Shown: positions 1 to 8,570, counted from the first letter of the stretch. The stretch: 64,000 nt of DNA from Mycetocola_A sp015752285 (GCF_015752285.1 NZ_JADOUY010000007.1:45500-109499), one strand, 5' to 3'. Translations and numbers: made by a program. The notes: a model not told the origin generated them from the letters alone.

Positions 1-510
1 GGAACCCGACCGACAAGCGACCAGGTGCGCGAGGCGATGTTCTCTGCTCTCGAGGCGCGGGACGCTGTCCACGGTGCCCAGGTGCTCGACCTCTACGCCG
101 GATCGGGAGCGCTCGGGCTCGAGGCGGCGAGCCGAGGGGCTGTCGAGGTGGTGCTGGTCGAACGGGCGGCAACGGCAGCGGCCGTGTGCCGTGACAACGC
201 GAAAGCGGTGCAGAAAGCGGCACCGTCGAAGCTCACCGTGACGGTGGCCGCGCGATCGGCGCAGAGCTACCTCGATGCTGCCGTCGGCTCATTCGACCTC
301 GTATTCCTCGATCCCCCATACGACCTGCCAGAACCCGAGCTCGAATCGAACCTTGCGGCGCTTGTCCGGTTGCTTTCCGGAGATGCGCTCGTCGTCGTCG
401 AGCGAAGCTCGCGGTCTCCTGAGCCTTCGTGGCCGGCGGGGCTCAGCCCGATCCGCTCGAAGAAGTACGGCGAAACCCTGGTCTGGTGGGCGGAGCCCGT
501 CGCCGCATAA
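1..510 (+). CDS. rsmD: 16S rRNA (guanine(966)-N(2))-methyltransferase RsmD, 5'-truncated by the window edge
   Basis: SAM-dependent methyltransferase that modifies G966 of 16S rRNA in the small ribosomal subunit. The reading frame is open from base 1 and begins inside the family's conserved N-terminal segment TRPTSDQVREAMFSAL, so the true start lies upstream of the window. Visible motifs are the SAM-binding loop VLDLYAGSGALGLEAASRGA (about residues 29-48 of the visible part) and the catalytic FLDPPYDLP (N/D-PPY motif). The C-terminus ends normally at TAA. It converges with thiL, whose stop lies 5 bp away. The assignment is firm; only the first few dozen residues are missing. Confidence 0.93.
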   Translation, partial: GTRPTSDQVREAMFSALEARDAVHGAQVLDLYAGSGALGLEAASRGAVEVVLVERAATAAAVCRDNAKAVQKAAPSKLTVTVAARSAQSYLDAAVGSFDLVFLDPPYDLPEPELESNLAALVRLLSGDALVVVERSSRSPEPSWPAGLSPIRSKKYGETLVWWAEPVAA

Positions 511-515
511 CCGGC

Positions 516-1538
516 TCAGCCCGCGCGGCCGTCCCAGCCGACGTAAGGATCCCAGCCGAGCACCCCTGCGATTTCCTTCCCGTCGAGGGTCACACCATCG
601 CCGTCGAGGATCCGCCCGATCACGCGAAAGTTCTCGGGAAGCGTGGCATCCGCAGGGAAGGACGCCAGAAGGGCGTGGTCCTCCCCGCCACGCAACGCCA
701 GTTCCACTCCGACCTCACCAGCGCCGAGCGCGTCGGCCGACAGATCCACACGCACCCCGCTCGCCCGGGCGAGCCGCCCGGCGTCCAGGGCGAGCCCGTC
801 TGAGACGTCGAGCATGGCTGTCGCTCCCGCGCGCGCAGCAGCGACACCCGAGGCAATCGGCGGTGCCGGCGCGACTTGCGCCCCGATGAGTCCTGGCTCG
901 GATTCGCGCAACACCGCGGATGCCTCCTCGTCAGGGTTCCCGTCTGCGTCGACTCCGCGCTCGAAGAGCAGACGGAGCCCCGCAGCAGCACGGCCCGCAT
1001 CCCCGGCGAGGGCGATGACGTCGCCCGCACACGCACCCGATCTCAGAACGGGCGGGCGACCGCCGAGATCCCCGAACGCGGTGACAGCGATGGTGAGGGT
1101 GTCCGACACCGAGAGGTCTCCCCCGACTACCCCGCAGCCGGGGGCGAGGGCAGCGCACGCGTCTCTCAGCCCATCGGAGATTCCCTCGAGCGTGGCCACG
1201 GGAGTATCCGGGGTCGCGGCGATCGCGACGACGAGCGCAGTGGGTCGAGCGCCCATCGCGGCGACGTCTGCAAGGTTCGAAGCGGCGGCCTTCCAGCCGA
1301 GGTCGTGCGGCGTCGACCACGCCATTCGAAAATCAGGACCGTGGATCATCATGTCCGTCGTGACGACGAACCGTCCATCGGGTGCGGCCACGACAGCGGC
1401 GTCATCGCCAGGGCCGAGCAGCTGGCCGCCTGCGACGGGAAGCCGGGGAAAAATCCGCTCCAGGATCGCTGATTCGTGCACTGCGTGGACGGTGTCCGCA
1501 CCGGCGTCGTCTGCCGGTCGCTCGGAGCTGTCTGTCAT
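516..1538 (-). CDS. thiL: Thiamine-monophosphate kinase
   Basis: ATP-dependent kinase converting thiamine monophosphate to thiamine diphosphate in the cytoplasm. The 340-residue product has the AIR-synthase-like fold signatures: ILERIFPRLP, GPGDDAAVV (Mg/ATP-binding aspartates), TTDMMIHGPDFR, KAAASNLADVAAMGARP and a late MLDVSDGLALDAGRLA motif. The ATG at 1538 (MTDSSERPAD) is preferred over more upstream in-frame starts because the added sequence has no family character. The start lies only 24 bp from the divergent start of the DUF3515 gene, so the two promoters must overlap or lie inside each other's coding sequence. Confidence 0.93.
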   Translation of the reverse strand: MTDSSERPADDAGADTVHAVHESAILERIFPRLPVAGGQLLGPGDDAAVVAAPDGRFVVTTDMMIHGPDFRMAWSTPHDLGWKAAASNLADVAAMGARPTALVVAIAATPDTPVATLEGISDGLRDACAALAPGCGVVGGDLSVSDTLTIAVTAFGDLGGRPPVLRSGACAGDVIALAGDAGRAAAGLRLLFERGVDADGNPDEEASAVLRESEPGLIGAQVAPAPPIASGVAAARAGATAMLDVSDGLALDAGRLARASGVRVDLSADALGAGEVGVELALRGGEDHALLASFPADATLPENFRVIGRILDGDGVTLDGKEIAGVLGWDPYVGWDGRAG

Positions 1539-1562
1539 GCGTTCAACGGTAGCCTGAGAGGG

Positions 1563-2072
1563 ATGTCTCCCCGCACACAGCTCCTCCGCTCCCTCGCCTC
1601 CACGACGATCGTCGCGGCATCCGCGATCGTGCTCCTCACCGGCTGTACGCAGTCCGTCGCGCTCACCGGCGCGGCCGACGCGAACAACCCGGCCTGCGCC
1701 GATGTCACGGTCCGCCTGCCCGAGGTCGTCGCCGAGAAGGAGCAACGCGAGACAGACGCGCAGGCGACCGGAGCCTGGGGAAACCCTGCGGCCGTGATCC
1801 TGCACTGCGGCGTCGCCGTCCCAGGGCCGACGACCGACCCGTGCATCTCGCTCAACGGGGTCGACTGGATCGCTGACGAGTCCGAAGCGTCCGAGGACCG
1901 GTACCGCTACACGACGTACGGGCGCGACCCGGCTGTCGAGGTCGTCATCAACGCGGATGCCGAAACAGGGGGCGTCTCAGGAACCACGGCACTCATCGAC
2001 CTCACCGCGGCCGTGCAGGCGATACCGGCTACCGCGGCGTGCGTGGGCGCGGAAGACCTCGACGTCGAGTAG
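1563..2072 (+). CDS. DUF3515 family lipoprotein
   Basis: Protein of 169 residues resembling the actinobacterial DUF3515 family, of unknown function, which commonly sits beside thiL and ddl. The N-terminus has a short basic segment, a hydrophobic core and the lipobox LLTGC, predicting a membrane-anchored exported lipoprotein. The mature part has spaced cysteines (PACADV, ILHCGV, DPCISL, AACVGA) that could form disulfides outside the cell. The ATG at 1563 places the lipobox at a normal distance from the start. It is divergent from thiL and converges on ddl with 14 bp between stops. Confidence 0.8.
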   Translation: MSPRTQLLRSLASTTIVAASAIVLLTGCTQSVALTGAADANNPACADVTVRLPEVVAEKEQRETDAQATGAWGNPAAVILHCGVAVPGPTTDPCISLNGVDWIADESEASEDRYRYTTYGRDPAVEVVINADAETGGVSGTTALIDLTAAVQAIPATAACVGAEDLDVE

Positions 2073-2086
2073 GTCCCACGCAGAGG

Positions 2087-3187
2087 TCACACCGGTCGGC
2101 GTGCCGCCGCAACGTCGAGCAGTTCGGTGATGAGGTTCTCGTAGCTGAGCCCTGACCGGATCCAGCAGGTCGGAAACATGGAGATCGGCGTGAATCCGGG
2201 CATCGTGTTCACCTCGTTGACGACGATCCGTCCGTCGGCCTGCACAAAGAAGTCCACGCGGGCGAGCCCCTCAGCCCCGATCGCGTCGAAGGCGCGGATC
2301 GCGATGGACTGCAGCTCGGCGAGCACGTCATCCGTCAGGTCTGCCGGGCAGACGAGGTCGATACCGGGCGCGTCGAGGTATTTGGCGTCGAAGTCGTAGA
2401 ACTCCCGTCCGCTGAGCACGATCTCTCCGGCGACGGATGCCCGTGCCGGCTCACCGATGCGGCCACCGAGCACGGCGATCTCGATCTCACGGCCGGGCAC
2501 ACCGGCCTCGATGAGCACCTTCGAGTCTTCAGCCAGGGCGACGCGCATGGCGGCGTCGAGCTCAGACGGCTGCGACACGCGGCTCACTCCCACGCTCGAC
2601 CCGGCACGCGCCGGCTTGACGAAGACGGGCGAGCCGAGGGCGTCGAGGGCGCCGATGGCGACTTCAGGCTCGGCCTGGTACTCGGCCGCTGTCACCGTTC
2701 GCCACGGCGCGACGGTGATTCCCGCGTGTTCGAGAACGGTCTTGGTGAAGTGCTTGTCCATGCCGAGAGCAGAAGCGAGCACGCCGCTGCCGACGTACGG
2801 GTAGCCGACCAGTTCGAGCATGCCCTGCAGGGTGCCGTCTTCACCGAACGGCCCGTGCAGGATCGGGAACACGATGTCAGGGCTGCCGAGTGACCGTTCG
2901 GCGCCATCCGCATCGGTCACCCGGAGTTCACGGGAGCGAATACTGTCCGGCCAGCGCACACGCGAGCCGTTGTCGATCACCTCGGGCAGGTGCTCGGGGT
3001 CGAGGCCGAACTTCGACGGGTCGTCGTGTTCGAGCACGAACGCGCCGTCACGGGTGATCCCGACGGGGATCACGTCGAACAGCGACCGGTCAATCGCGGT
3101 GAGAACCCCGCCCGCCGTCGCGCAGCTGATCGAATGCTCGCTTGATCGACCTCCAAACAACACCACCACCAGGCGCTTCTGCGTCAT
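2087..3187 (-). CDS. ddl: D-alanine--D-alanine ligase
   Basis: ATP-grasp ligase making D-Ala-D-Ala for peptidoglycan precursors. The 366-residue protein starts with the family N-terminus (VVVLFGGRSSEHSIS), followed by ILHGPFGEDGTLQG, the lid region VFVKPARAGSSVGVSRV and the Mg-binding C-terminal motif GLARVDFFV...VNEVNTMPGFTPISM. The ATG at 3187 is certain from the N-terminal motif. The first 98-101 bases of this gene overlap the 3' end of gpsA in another frame. It reads in the same direction as gpsA, plsC and murA, which supply cell-envelope building blocks. Confidence 0.95.
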   Translation of the reverse strand: MTQKRLVVVLFGGRSSEHSISCATAGGVLTAIDRSLFDVIPVGITRDGAFVLEHDDPSKFGLDPEHLPEVIDNGSRVRWPDSIRSRELRVTDADGAERSLGSPDIVFPILHGPFGEDGTLQGMLELVGYPYVGSGVLASALGMDKHFTKTVLEHAGITVAPWRTVTAAEYQAEPEVAIGALDALGSPVFVKPARAGSSVGVSRVSQPSELDAAMRVALAEDSKVLIEAGVPGREIEIAVLGGRIGEPARASVAGEIVLSGREFYDFDAKYLDAPGIDLVCPADLTDDVLAELQSIAIRAFDAIGAEGLARVDFFVQADGRIVVNEVNTMPGFTPISMFPTCWIRSGLSYENLITELLDVAAARRPV

Positions 3188-4217
3188 CGTTCGTCCTTTC
3201 GCCCTGCGGCTCGTCGCTGTCTGTCGTGAGGTGCGGTGCAATGTCTTTGGGGTCGAGGGTGCCGTCGAGCACCTGCTTGACCTGCTCGACGATCGGCATC
3301 TCAACGCCGATCGACCGGGCAAGTTCGAGAACGGGCGCAACGGATGCGAGCCCTTCAGCCGTCTGCTGCATCTGCTTGACCACGGCGGAATAGCTGTAAC
3401 CCTGACCAAGCAGTCGACCGGCCGTGTTGTTCCTCGACAGCGGCGACTGGCAGGTGGCGATGAGGTCGCCCAGCCCGGCGAGACCGGACAGCGTTTCGGC
3501 CTGTGCCCCCTGCGCCACCGCGAAGTCGGTCATCTCGACCAGCCCACGGGTGATGATCGACGCCTTCGTGTTCTCGCCGTAGCCCACTCCGTCGACGATG
3601 CCGATGGCCACGGCGATGAGGTTCTTGAGTACCCCGCCGAATTCGGTGCCGATGACATCCGTGTTCACGAACGTGCGGAAGTAACGGTTGCGGGCGAGCA
3701 TCGCGACGGCGTGAGCTGTTTCGAGGCTCACCGACGAGATCACGGCTGCCGTGGGTTGCTCCCTGGCGATCTCGAGAGCGAGATTCGGACCGGATGCGAC
3801 GGCGATGCGCGACGGGTCGATCTCGAGACCCTGGCGGATCACCTCGCTCATGCGCAGGCCCGACCGCTTCTCGACGCCCTTCATGAGCGAGACCACGATG
3901 GCGTCCGGCTCGATGAACGGGCGGATGGCGACGAGGTTGTCGCGCAGTGACTGGCTGGGCACGGCAATGAACACCTGCTGGGCACCGCGGAGCGCGTCGG
4001 CAAGGTTCGAGGTGGCCGTGAGGTTGGGCGGAAGCTGCACGCCGGGAAGGTAGTCGCTGTTGCGGTGCTGCTTGGCGATCTCGCGCGCCAGTTCGGGGCG
4101 TCGCGCCCACATGGTGACGTCAGCGCCGCCGTCTGCGAGGATCTTGCCGAACGTGGTACCCCAGCTGCCGGTCCCGAGCACTGCGACCCGCGCGTGTGCT
4201 GTCAGTCGTCGGCTCAA
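3090..4217 (-). CDS. gpsA: NAD(P)H-dependent glycerol-3-phosphate dehydrogenase
   Basis: Reduces dihydroxyacetone phosphate to sn-glycerol-3-phosphate, the backbone for phospholipids. Seen: Rossmann motif VAVLGTGSWGTTFGKIL near the N-terminus, the FIAVPSQSLRDNL and SLMKGVE segments, the catalytic-lysine region FGGVLKNLIAVAIGIVDG, and GLAGLGDLIATC. At 375 residues it is longer than usual (about 330-340). The last 33 codons run into the ddl coding sequence in a different frame and look like read-through rather than conserved sequence. The start overlaps the plsC stop by 4 bp (ATGA), indicating translational coupling with the acyltransferase that uses its product. Confidence 0.94.
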   Translation of the reverse strand: MSRRLTAHARVAVLGTGSWGTTFGKILADGGADVTMWARRPELAREIAKQHRNSDYLPGVQLPPNLTATSNLADALRGAQQVFIAVPSQSLRDNLVAIRPFIEPDAIVVSLMKGVEKRSGLRMSEVIRQGLEIDPSRIAVASGPNLALEIAREQPTAAVISSVSLETAHAVAMLARNRYFRTFVNTDVIGTEFGGVLKNLIAVAIGIVDGVGYGENTKASIITRGLVEMTDFAVAQGAQAETLSGLAGLGDLIATCQSPLSRNNTAGRLLGQGYSYSAVVKQMQQTAEGLASVAPVLELARSIGVEMPIVEQVKQVLDGTLDPKDIAPHLTTDSDEPQGERTNDDAEAPGGGVVWRSIKRAFDQLRDGGRGSHRD

Positions 4218-4975
4218 AATCGACCTGTGTCCTTCTGGTTGTGTTTGCTGGGATCCCAGGGTTCCTCCGGTGCTTTCTCACCGCGGAGGTCCTCGAGCAG
4301 GGCCGTGATGCGTTCCATCACCACGGCCGTCGCCTCAGCGAGCGTAGCCGAATCGAGCGGTCGACCCGCGAAGGCAGACAGGTCGACCGGGTCTCCGACC
4401 TTGACGTCGATCCGTTTCGGCGGGAAGAAACTGATCTTGCGCGAGTACCGCGCCATCACCTTGTCTGTGCCCCAGTGGGCGATCGGGGTGATCGGGATGT
4501 TGTGAGTCAACGCCACCCGGACGGCGCCGGTCTTACCGCGCATGGGCCACAGGTCGGGATCTCGGGTCAGCGACCCCTCGGGGTAGATGACGACGCCCTG
4601 CCCTTTGTCGACGAGCACCCCGCCGGCACGGACCGGGTCGTTGCCCCGAGTCGTTCCCGCACGCTCCACCGGGATCTGGCCGGACTTCGTGAGGAGCCAG
4701 CCGATCACCGGAACGGTGAACAGTCCGGCTTTCGCCATGAAGCGGGGCGCGCGCCCCATCTTCCACACGGCGACGCCGACGACGATGGGGTCGATCTCGC
4801 TGAAGTGGTTGGGGGCAAGAATGAAGGGTCCGTCGATGGGCAGTTTGTGCCCATCGCGGATCCGAATCTTCATCATCAGACCGGCTGGTGGCAACGCGAT
4901 CGTCGCCAGCAGCCAGTAGATCGACGGCCGGGACTTCTCCGGGCTCGATCGCCGACGCTTCTCTGATGTCGTCAC
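4214..4975 (-). CDS. plsC: 1-acyl-sn-glycerol-3-phosphate acyltransferase (PlsC family)
   Basis: Membrane-associated acyltransferase placing the second acyl chain on lysophosphatidate. The 253-residue product carries the catalytic HX4D motif in APNHFSEIDPIVVG, a hydrophobic N-terminal segment (LLATIALPPAGLMM), and the acceptor motif VVIYPEGSLTRD. The start is GTG (4975). It lies 8 bp after the murA stop and overlaps gpsA by 4 bp, so murA-plsC-gpsA-ddl reads as one envelope operon. The exact acyl acceptor is inferred from the family and from the neighbour gpsA. Confidence 0.88.
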   Translation of the reverse strand: MTTSEKRRRSSPEKSRPSIYWLLATIALPPAGLMMKIRIRDGHKLPIDGPFILAPNHFSEIDPIVVGVAVWKMGRAPRFMAKAGLFTVPVIGWLLTKSGQIPVERAGTTRGNDPVRAGGVLVDKGQGVVIYPEGSLTRDPDLWPMRGKTGAVRVALTHNIPITPIAHWGTDKVMARYSRKISFFPPKRIDVKVGDPVDLSAFAGRPLDSATLAEATAVVMERITALLEDLRGEKAPEEPWDPSKHNQKDTGRF

Positions 4976-4982
4976 GGAGAGA

Positions 4983-6350
4983 TCAGCCTTCGAGAACGAA
5001 GTCGGCTCCCAGCTGTTCCAGCTTGGTGATGAACTTCTCGTATCCGCGGCTGATGATGCCGACGTTCGAGACCCGGGAGGTCCCTTCGGCGCTCAGAGCG
5101 GCGATCAGGTGCGAGAAGCCGCCGCGGAGATCGGGAACGACGATGTCTGCACCGTGCAGGTGCGTCGGGCCGGAGATGACCGCTGAGTGCTTGAAGTTCC
5201 GCTGACCGAACCGGCACGCCTGGCCACCGAGGCACTCCTTGTGGACCTGGATCGTCGCACCCATCTCGACGAGAGCGTCGACGAAGCCGAAGCGCTGCTC
5301 GTAGACGGTCTCGTGGACGATCGACACACCCTTGGCCTTGGTGAGCGCGACGACGAGCGGCTGCTGCCAGTCCGTCATGAACCCGGGGTGCACATCGGTC
5401 TCGATGATGACCGGGTTGAGTGCAGTGCCCGGGTGGTAGAACCGGATGCCGTCATCGGCGATGTCGAACTTGCCACCGACCTTGCGGTACACGTTGAGGA
5501 AGGTCAGCATCTCGGGCTGGCGCGCGCCGCCGACGAAGATGTCTCCCTCGGTGGCGAGTGCGGCCGCAGCCCAGCTCGCGGCTTCGTTGCGGTCGAAGAG
5601 GGCTGTGTGCGAATACCCCTCGAGGCGCTCGACGCCCTCGATGCGGATGACCCGGTCGGTATCCACCGTGATGATGGCACCCATCTTCTGCAGGATGTTG
5701 ATGAGATCCATGATCTCCGGCTCGATCGCCGCGCCACGAAGCTCGGTGATGCCCTCAGCACGCACCGCCGTCAGGAGAACCTGCTCGGTCGCGCCGACGC
5801 TCGGGTACGGCAGGTGCACCTTCGTGCCCTTGAGCCCGTTGGGCGCAGACATCCGGATGCCGCTCGGCAGCTTCTCGACGTCTGCTCCGAACTGGCGGAG
5901 CACCTCGAGGTGGTAGTCGATCGGGCGGTCGCCGATGCGGCACCCACCGAGGTCGGGGATGAAGGCTTCGCCGAGTCGGTGCAGCAGCGGTCCGCAGAAC
6001 AGGATGGGAATACGGCTGGAGCCCGCGTGAGCGTCGATGTCGGCCATGTGGGCGCTCTCGACGTTGGACGGGTCGAGGTGCAGCACGCCGTCGACGTCAC
6101 TCGTCACCTTGACGCCGTGTACGTCGAGCAGACCACGAACGACGCGGACATCACTGATGTCAGGAACGTCGCGCAACACGCTGGGGGTTTCGCCGAGGAT
6201 GGCAGCGACCATGGCCTTGGTGACCAGGTTCTTCGCCCCCTTCAGCTCGATCCGACCGCGTAGCGGGCGTCCGCCGTGAATGGTGATCGTGTCGCCTGTG
6301 AGACCCACGCTGGCTCCTGCCCGTGATGCGTCCTGAAGAAGTGAAGTCAA
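4983..6350 (-). CDS. murA: UDP-N-acetylglucosamine 1-carboxyvinyltransferase
   Basis: First committed step of peptidoglycan synthesis: transfers enolpyruvate from PEP to UDP-GlcNAc. The product has the substrate-binding Lys-Asn pair in ELKGAKNLVTKAM (about K40, N41), the fosfomycin-target cysteine in DLGGCRIGDRPID (about C137), and the late MTDWQQP region. No ATG fits. The best start is TTG at 6350, 22 bp downstream of the leuD stop, giving 455 residues; upstream in-frame sequence up to 6551 antisense-overlaps leuD and has no family character. The start is moderately sure, the function firm. Confidence 0.92.
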   Translation of the reverse strand: MTSLLQDASRAGASVGLTGDTITIHGGRPLRGRIELKGAKNLVTKAMVAAILGETPSVLRDVPDISDVRVVRGLLDVHGVKVTSDVDGVLHLDPSNVESAHMADIDAHAGSSRIPILFCGPLLHRLGEAFIPDLGGCRIGDRPIDYHLEVLRQFGADVEKLPSGIRMSAPNGLKGTKVHLPYPSVGATEQVLLTAVRAEGITELRGAAIEPEIMDLINILQKMGAIITVDTDRVIRIEGVERLEGYSHTALFDRNEAASWAAAALATEGDIFVGGARQPEMLTFLNVYRKVGGKFDIADDGIRFYHPGTALNPVIIETDVHPGFMTDWQQPLVVALTKAKGVSIVHETVYEQRFGFVDALVEMGATIQVHKECLGGQACRFGQRNFKHSAVISGPTHLHGADIVVPDLRGGFSHLIAALSAEGTSRVSNVGIISRGYEKFITKLEQLGADFVLEG

Positions 6351-6372
6351 ATGCGTTACCTGCGCTGCCTGA

Positions 6373-6969
6373 TTACGGGATGGGAAGAGTCGTGGGGCGC
6401 CACGACTCGCGTGCGGCCTCGAACCGTGTGATCTGCGCTTCGTTGCGCAGGGTGAGGCCGATGTCGTCGAGCCCCTCGAGGAGCCGCCACCTAGTGTAAT
6501 CATCGATCTCGAATGAAACCGTGAGGTCACCGATAGCAGCTGTTTGTGCAACCAGATCCACCGTGATCTCTATTCCCGGCTGCGCGTCGATCAGCGCCCA
6601 GATCTTTTTGGTGTCGTCTTCGGAGATCTGCGCGGCCAACAGGCCCTGCTTGCCTGAGTTGCCACGGAAGATGTCGCCGAAGCGCGGGCTGAGGATGACC
6701 TGGAAGCCGAAGTCACGCAGAGCCCAGACCGCGTGCTCCCGCGAGGATCCGGTACCGAAGTCCTGGCCTGCGACGAGGACCTTGGCGCCCTGGAAGGCCG
6801 GCTGGTTGAGCACGAACTCGGGATCCTGGCGCCAGCCGGCGAAGAGGGCATCCTCGAAGCCGGTTTTCGTGACGCGTTTGAGGTACACCGCGGGGATGAT
6901 CTGGTCCGTGTCGACGTTGGACCGGGTCAGGGGTGCGGCGATGCCGGTGACAGTGGTGAACTTCTCCAT
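6373..6969 (-). CDS. leuD: 3-isopropylmalate dehydratase small subunit
   Basis: Small subunit of isopropylmalate isomerase in leucine biosynthesis; pairs with LeuC. The 198-residue protein begins MEKFTTVTGIAAPL and shows the family motifs NVDTDQIIPAVYLKR, FGTGSSREHAVWAL and the C-terminal WRLLEGLDDIGLTL. The ATG at 6969 lies 2 bp after the leuC stop, so the subunits are made from one mRNA in coupled fashion. Expression should be governed by the leader peptide and attenuator upstream of leuC. Confidence 0.95.
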   Translation of the reverse strand: MEKFTTVTGIAAPLTRSNVDTDQIIPAVYLKRVTKTGFEDALFAGWRQDPEFVLNQPAFQGAKVLVAGQDFGTGSSREHAVWALRDFGFQVILSPRFGDIFRGNSGKQGLLAAQISEDDTKKIWALIDAQPGIEITVDLVAQTAAIGDLTVSFEIDDYTRWRLLEGLDDIGLTLRNEAQITRFEAARESWRPTTLPIP

Positions 6970-6971
6970 GA

Positions 6972-8453
6972 TCAGATCGCTCCATCGAGGTCGGCCGGGC
7001 TGGACAGTGTTCCCCGGATGGCGGTCGCTGCAGCCACGACGGGTGAAACGAGGTGGGTGCGTCCGCCCTTGCCCTGGCGGCCTTCGAAGTTGCGGTTGCT
7101 CGTCGACGCGCAGCGCTCCCCCGGTGCTAGCTGGTCGGGGTTCATGCCGAGACACATCGAGCAACCGGCGAAACGCCACTCGGCACCGAAGTCCGTGATG
7201 ACCTTGTCGAGGCCTTCCGCCTCTGCCTCGAGCCGCACCCGGGCGGACCCGGGAACGACCATGACGCGCACGCCATCAGCCTTCTTCTTGCCTTCGATCA
7301 CGGATGCGAACGCGCGCAGGTCCTCGATCCGGCTGTTCGTGCACGAGCCCATGAAGACGGCGTCGACGGGGATCTGCTTCATCGGCGTGCCTGCGGTGAG
7401 GTCCATGTAGGTGAGCGCACGCTCGGCGGCAGCACGCTCGTTCGGATCGGCGAAGTCGTGCGGGTCCGGTACAGAGTCGCTGAGAGACACACCCTGGCCG
7501 GGGTTCGTCCCCCAGGTCACGAAGGGATCGAGTGTGTCTGCGTCGAGGAAGACCTCGGCGTCGAACGTCGCGCCCTCATCGGTCGGCAGCGTGTTCCAGT
7601 ATGCGACGGCTGCGTCCCAGTCCGCACCGATCGGGGCGTGGGGACGGCCCTTCAGGTAGGCGTATGTGGTCTCGTCAGGTGCGACCATGCCGGCGCGGGC
7701 GCCTGCCTCGATCGACATGTTGCAGATCGTCATCCTGCCCTCCATCGAGAGCGCCCGGATGGCTGAACCGCGGTATTCGAGCACGTAACCCTGACCGCCT
7801 CCTGTGCCGATCTTGGCGATGACGGCGAGGATGATGTCTTTCGCTGTGACGCCTGGGCGGAGGGTGCCCTCGACGTTGATCGCCATGGTCTTGAACTCTT
7901 TGAGCGGTAGGGTCTGCGTCGCGAGCACGTGCTCGACCTCGCTCGTTCCGATCCCGAATGCCATCGCACCGAAAGCGCCGTGGGTCGACGTGTGGGAGTC
8001 GCCGCAGACGACGGTGATCCCCGGCATCGTCAGACCGAGCTGCGGGCCGACGACGTGCACGATGCCCTGCTCGATGTCTCCGAGGGAGTGCAGTCGAACA
8101 CCGAACTCGGCGGCGTTACGTCGAAGCGTCTCGATCTGCGTTCGGCTGGTGAGGTCGGCGATCGGCTTGTCGATGGCCAGCGTGGGGGTGTTGTGATCTT
8201 CGGTGGCGATCGTCAGGTCGGTCCGGCGCACGGGGCGGCCGGCGAGCCGCAGCCCGTCGAAAGCCTGAGGGCTGGTGACCTCATGGACAAGGTGCAGGTC
8301 GATGTAGATGAGGTCGGGGGTTCCGTCTTCACCTTTGGCGACGAGATGATCGGCCCAGATCTTCTCGGCCAGCGTGCGCGGCTGTGTGGCCGGGGCTGCG
8401 TGCCTCGGACCGGACGGCTGGACTTGTTCGGACGGCACGGTGTTCTGCTGCAT
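6972..8453 (-). CDS. leuC: 3-isopropylmalate dehydratase large subunit
   Basis: Aconitase-family [4Fe-4S] enzyme that interconverts 2- and 3-isopropylmalate. The three iron-sulfur ligand cysteines are visible in VFMGSCTNSRIEDL and in FAGCSMCLGMNPDQL. Other family motifs are DLHLVHEVTSPQAFDGL, TEDHNTPT and VVCGDSHTSTHGAFG. The ATG at 8453 (MQQNTVPSEQ) is chosen; it follows a purine-rich GAGGAAA stretch. Product is 493 residues. The 5' leader holds a Leu-codon-rich mini-gene and a strong terminator hairpin, arguing for leucine attenuation of leuCD. Confidence 0.95.
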   Translation of the reverse strand: MQQNTVPSEQVQPSGPRHAAPATQPRTLAEKIWADHLVAKGEDGTPDLIYIDLHLVHEVTSPQAFDGLRLAGRPVRRTDLTIATEDHNTPTLAIDKPIADLTSRTQIETLRRNAAEFGVRLHSLGDIEQGIVHVVGPQLGLTMPGITVVCGDSHTSTHGAFGAMAFGIGTSEVEHVLATQTLPLKEFKTMAINVEGTLRPGVTAKDIILAVIAKIGTGGGQGYVLEYRGSAIRALSMEGRMTICNMSIEAGARAGMVAPDETTYAYLKGRPHAPIGADWDAAVAYWNTLPTDEGATFDAEVFLDADTLDPFVTWGTNPGQGVSLSDSVPDPHDFADPNERAAAERALTYMDLTAGTPMKQIPVDAVFMGSCTNSRIEDLRAFASVIEGKKKADGVRVMVVPGSARVRLEAEAEGLDKVITDFGAEWRFAGCSMCLGMNPDQLAPGERCASTSNRNFEGRQGKGGRTHLVSPVVAAATAIRGTLSSPADLDGAI

Positions 8454-8483
8454 CAGTTTCCTCGCAAAAAAGGGTGGATCAGG

Positions 8484-8532
8484 CAAAACAAACCCCGCGA
8501 CGGGGAGGCCTGGAGGTTAGGCCCCGTCGCGG
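8484..8532 (-). terminator. Leucine attenuator: intrinsic terminator in the leuCD leader
   Basis: On the leuC mRNA strand a perfect 11-bp stem pairs bases 8522-8532 with 8495-8505 (CCGCGACGGGG with CCCCGTCGCGG), followed immediately by GGTTTGTTTT, a textbook intrinsic terminator. The 16-nt apical part can extend the stem with CCT/AGG pairs. The left arm is the 3' end of the leader peptide frame, so ribosome position on the Leu codons can decide whether the stem forms. The terminator lies before the leuC start, so it must be conditionally read through. Confidence 0.82.
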
Positions 8533-8558
8533 CGACTAAGAAGGAGCCCGAACAGCAC
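8517..8558 (-). CDS. leuC leader peptide (13 residues, Leu-rich)
   Basis: A GTG-initiated mini-frame encodes M-L-F-G-L-L-L-S-R-R-D-G-A then TAA. Four of the first seven codons are leucine, three consecutive (CTC CTT CTT). The stop falls inside the terminator hairpin. A -10 box TATTCT ends six bases before the GTG, so the transcript probably begins at the start codon (leaderless). The architecture is that of a transcription-attenuation leader in which ribosome stalling under leucine starvation would favour read-through into leuCD. A different frame (ATG at 8574) overlaps the -10 box and is less likely. Confidence 0.72.
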   Translation of the reverse strand: MLFGLLLSRRDGA

Positions 8559-8564
8559 CCAGCC

Positions 8565-8570
8565 AGAATA
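8565..8570 (-). promoter_or_regulatory. -10 box of the leuCD leader promoter
   Basis: TATTCT, preceded by TGT (extended -10-like), lies exactly six bases upstream of the leader-peptide GTG. No good -35 hexamer is seen 16-18 bp upstream. The spacing predicts transcription starting at the GTG. Confidence 0.55.
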
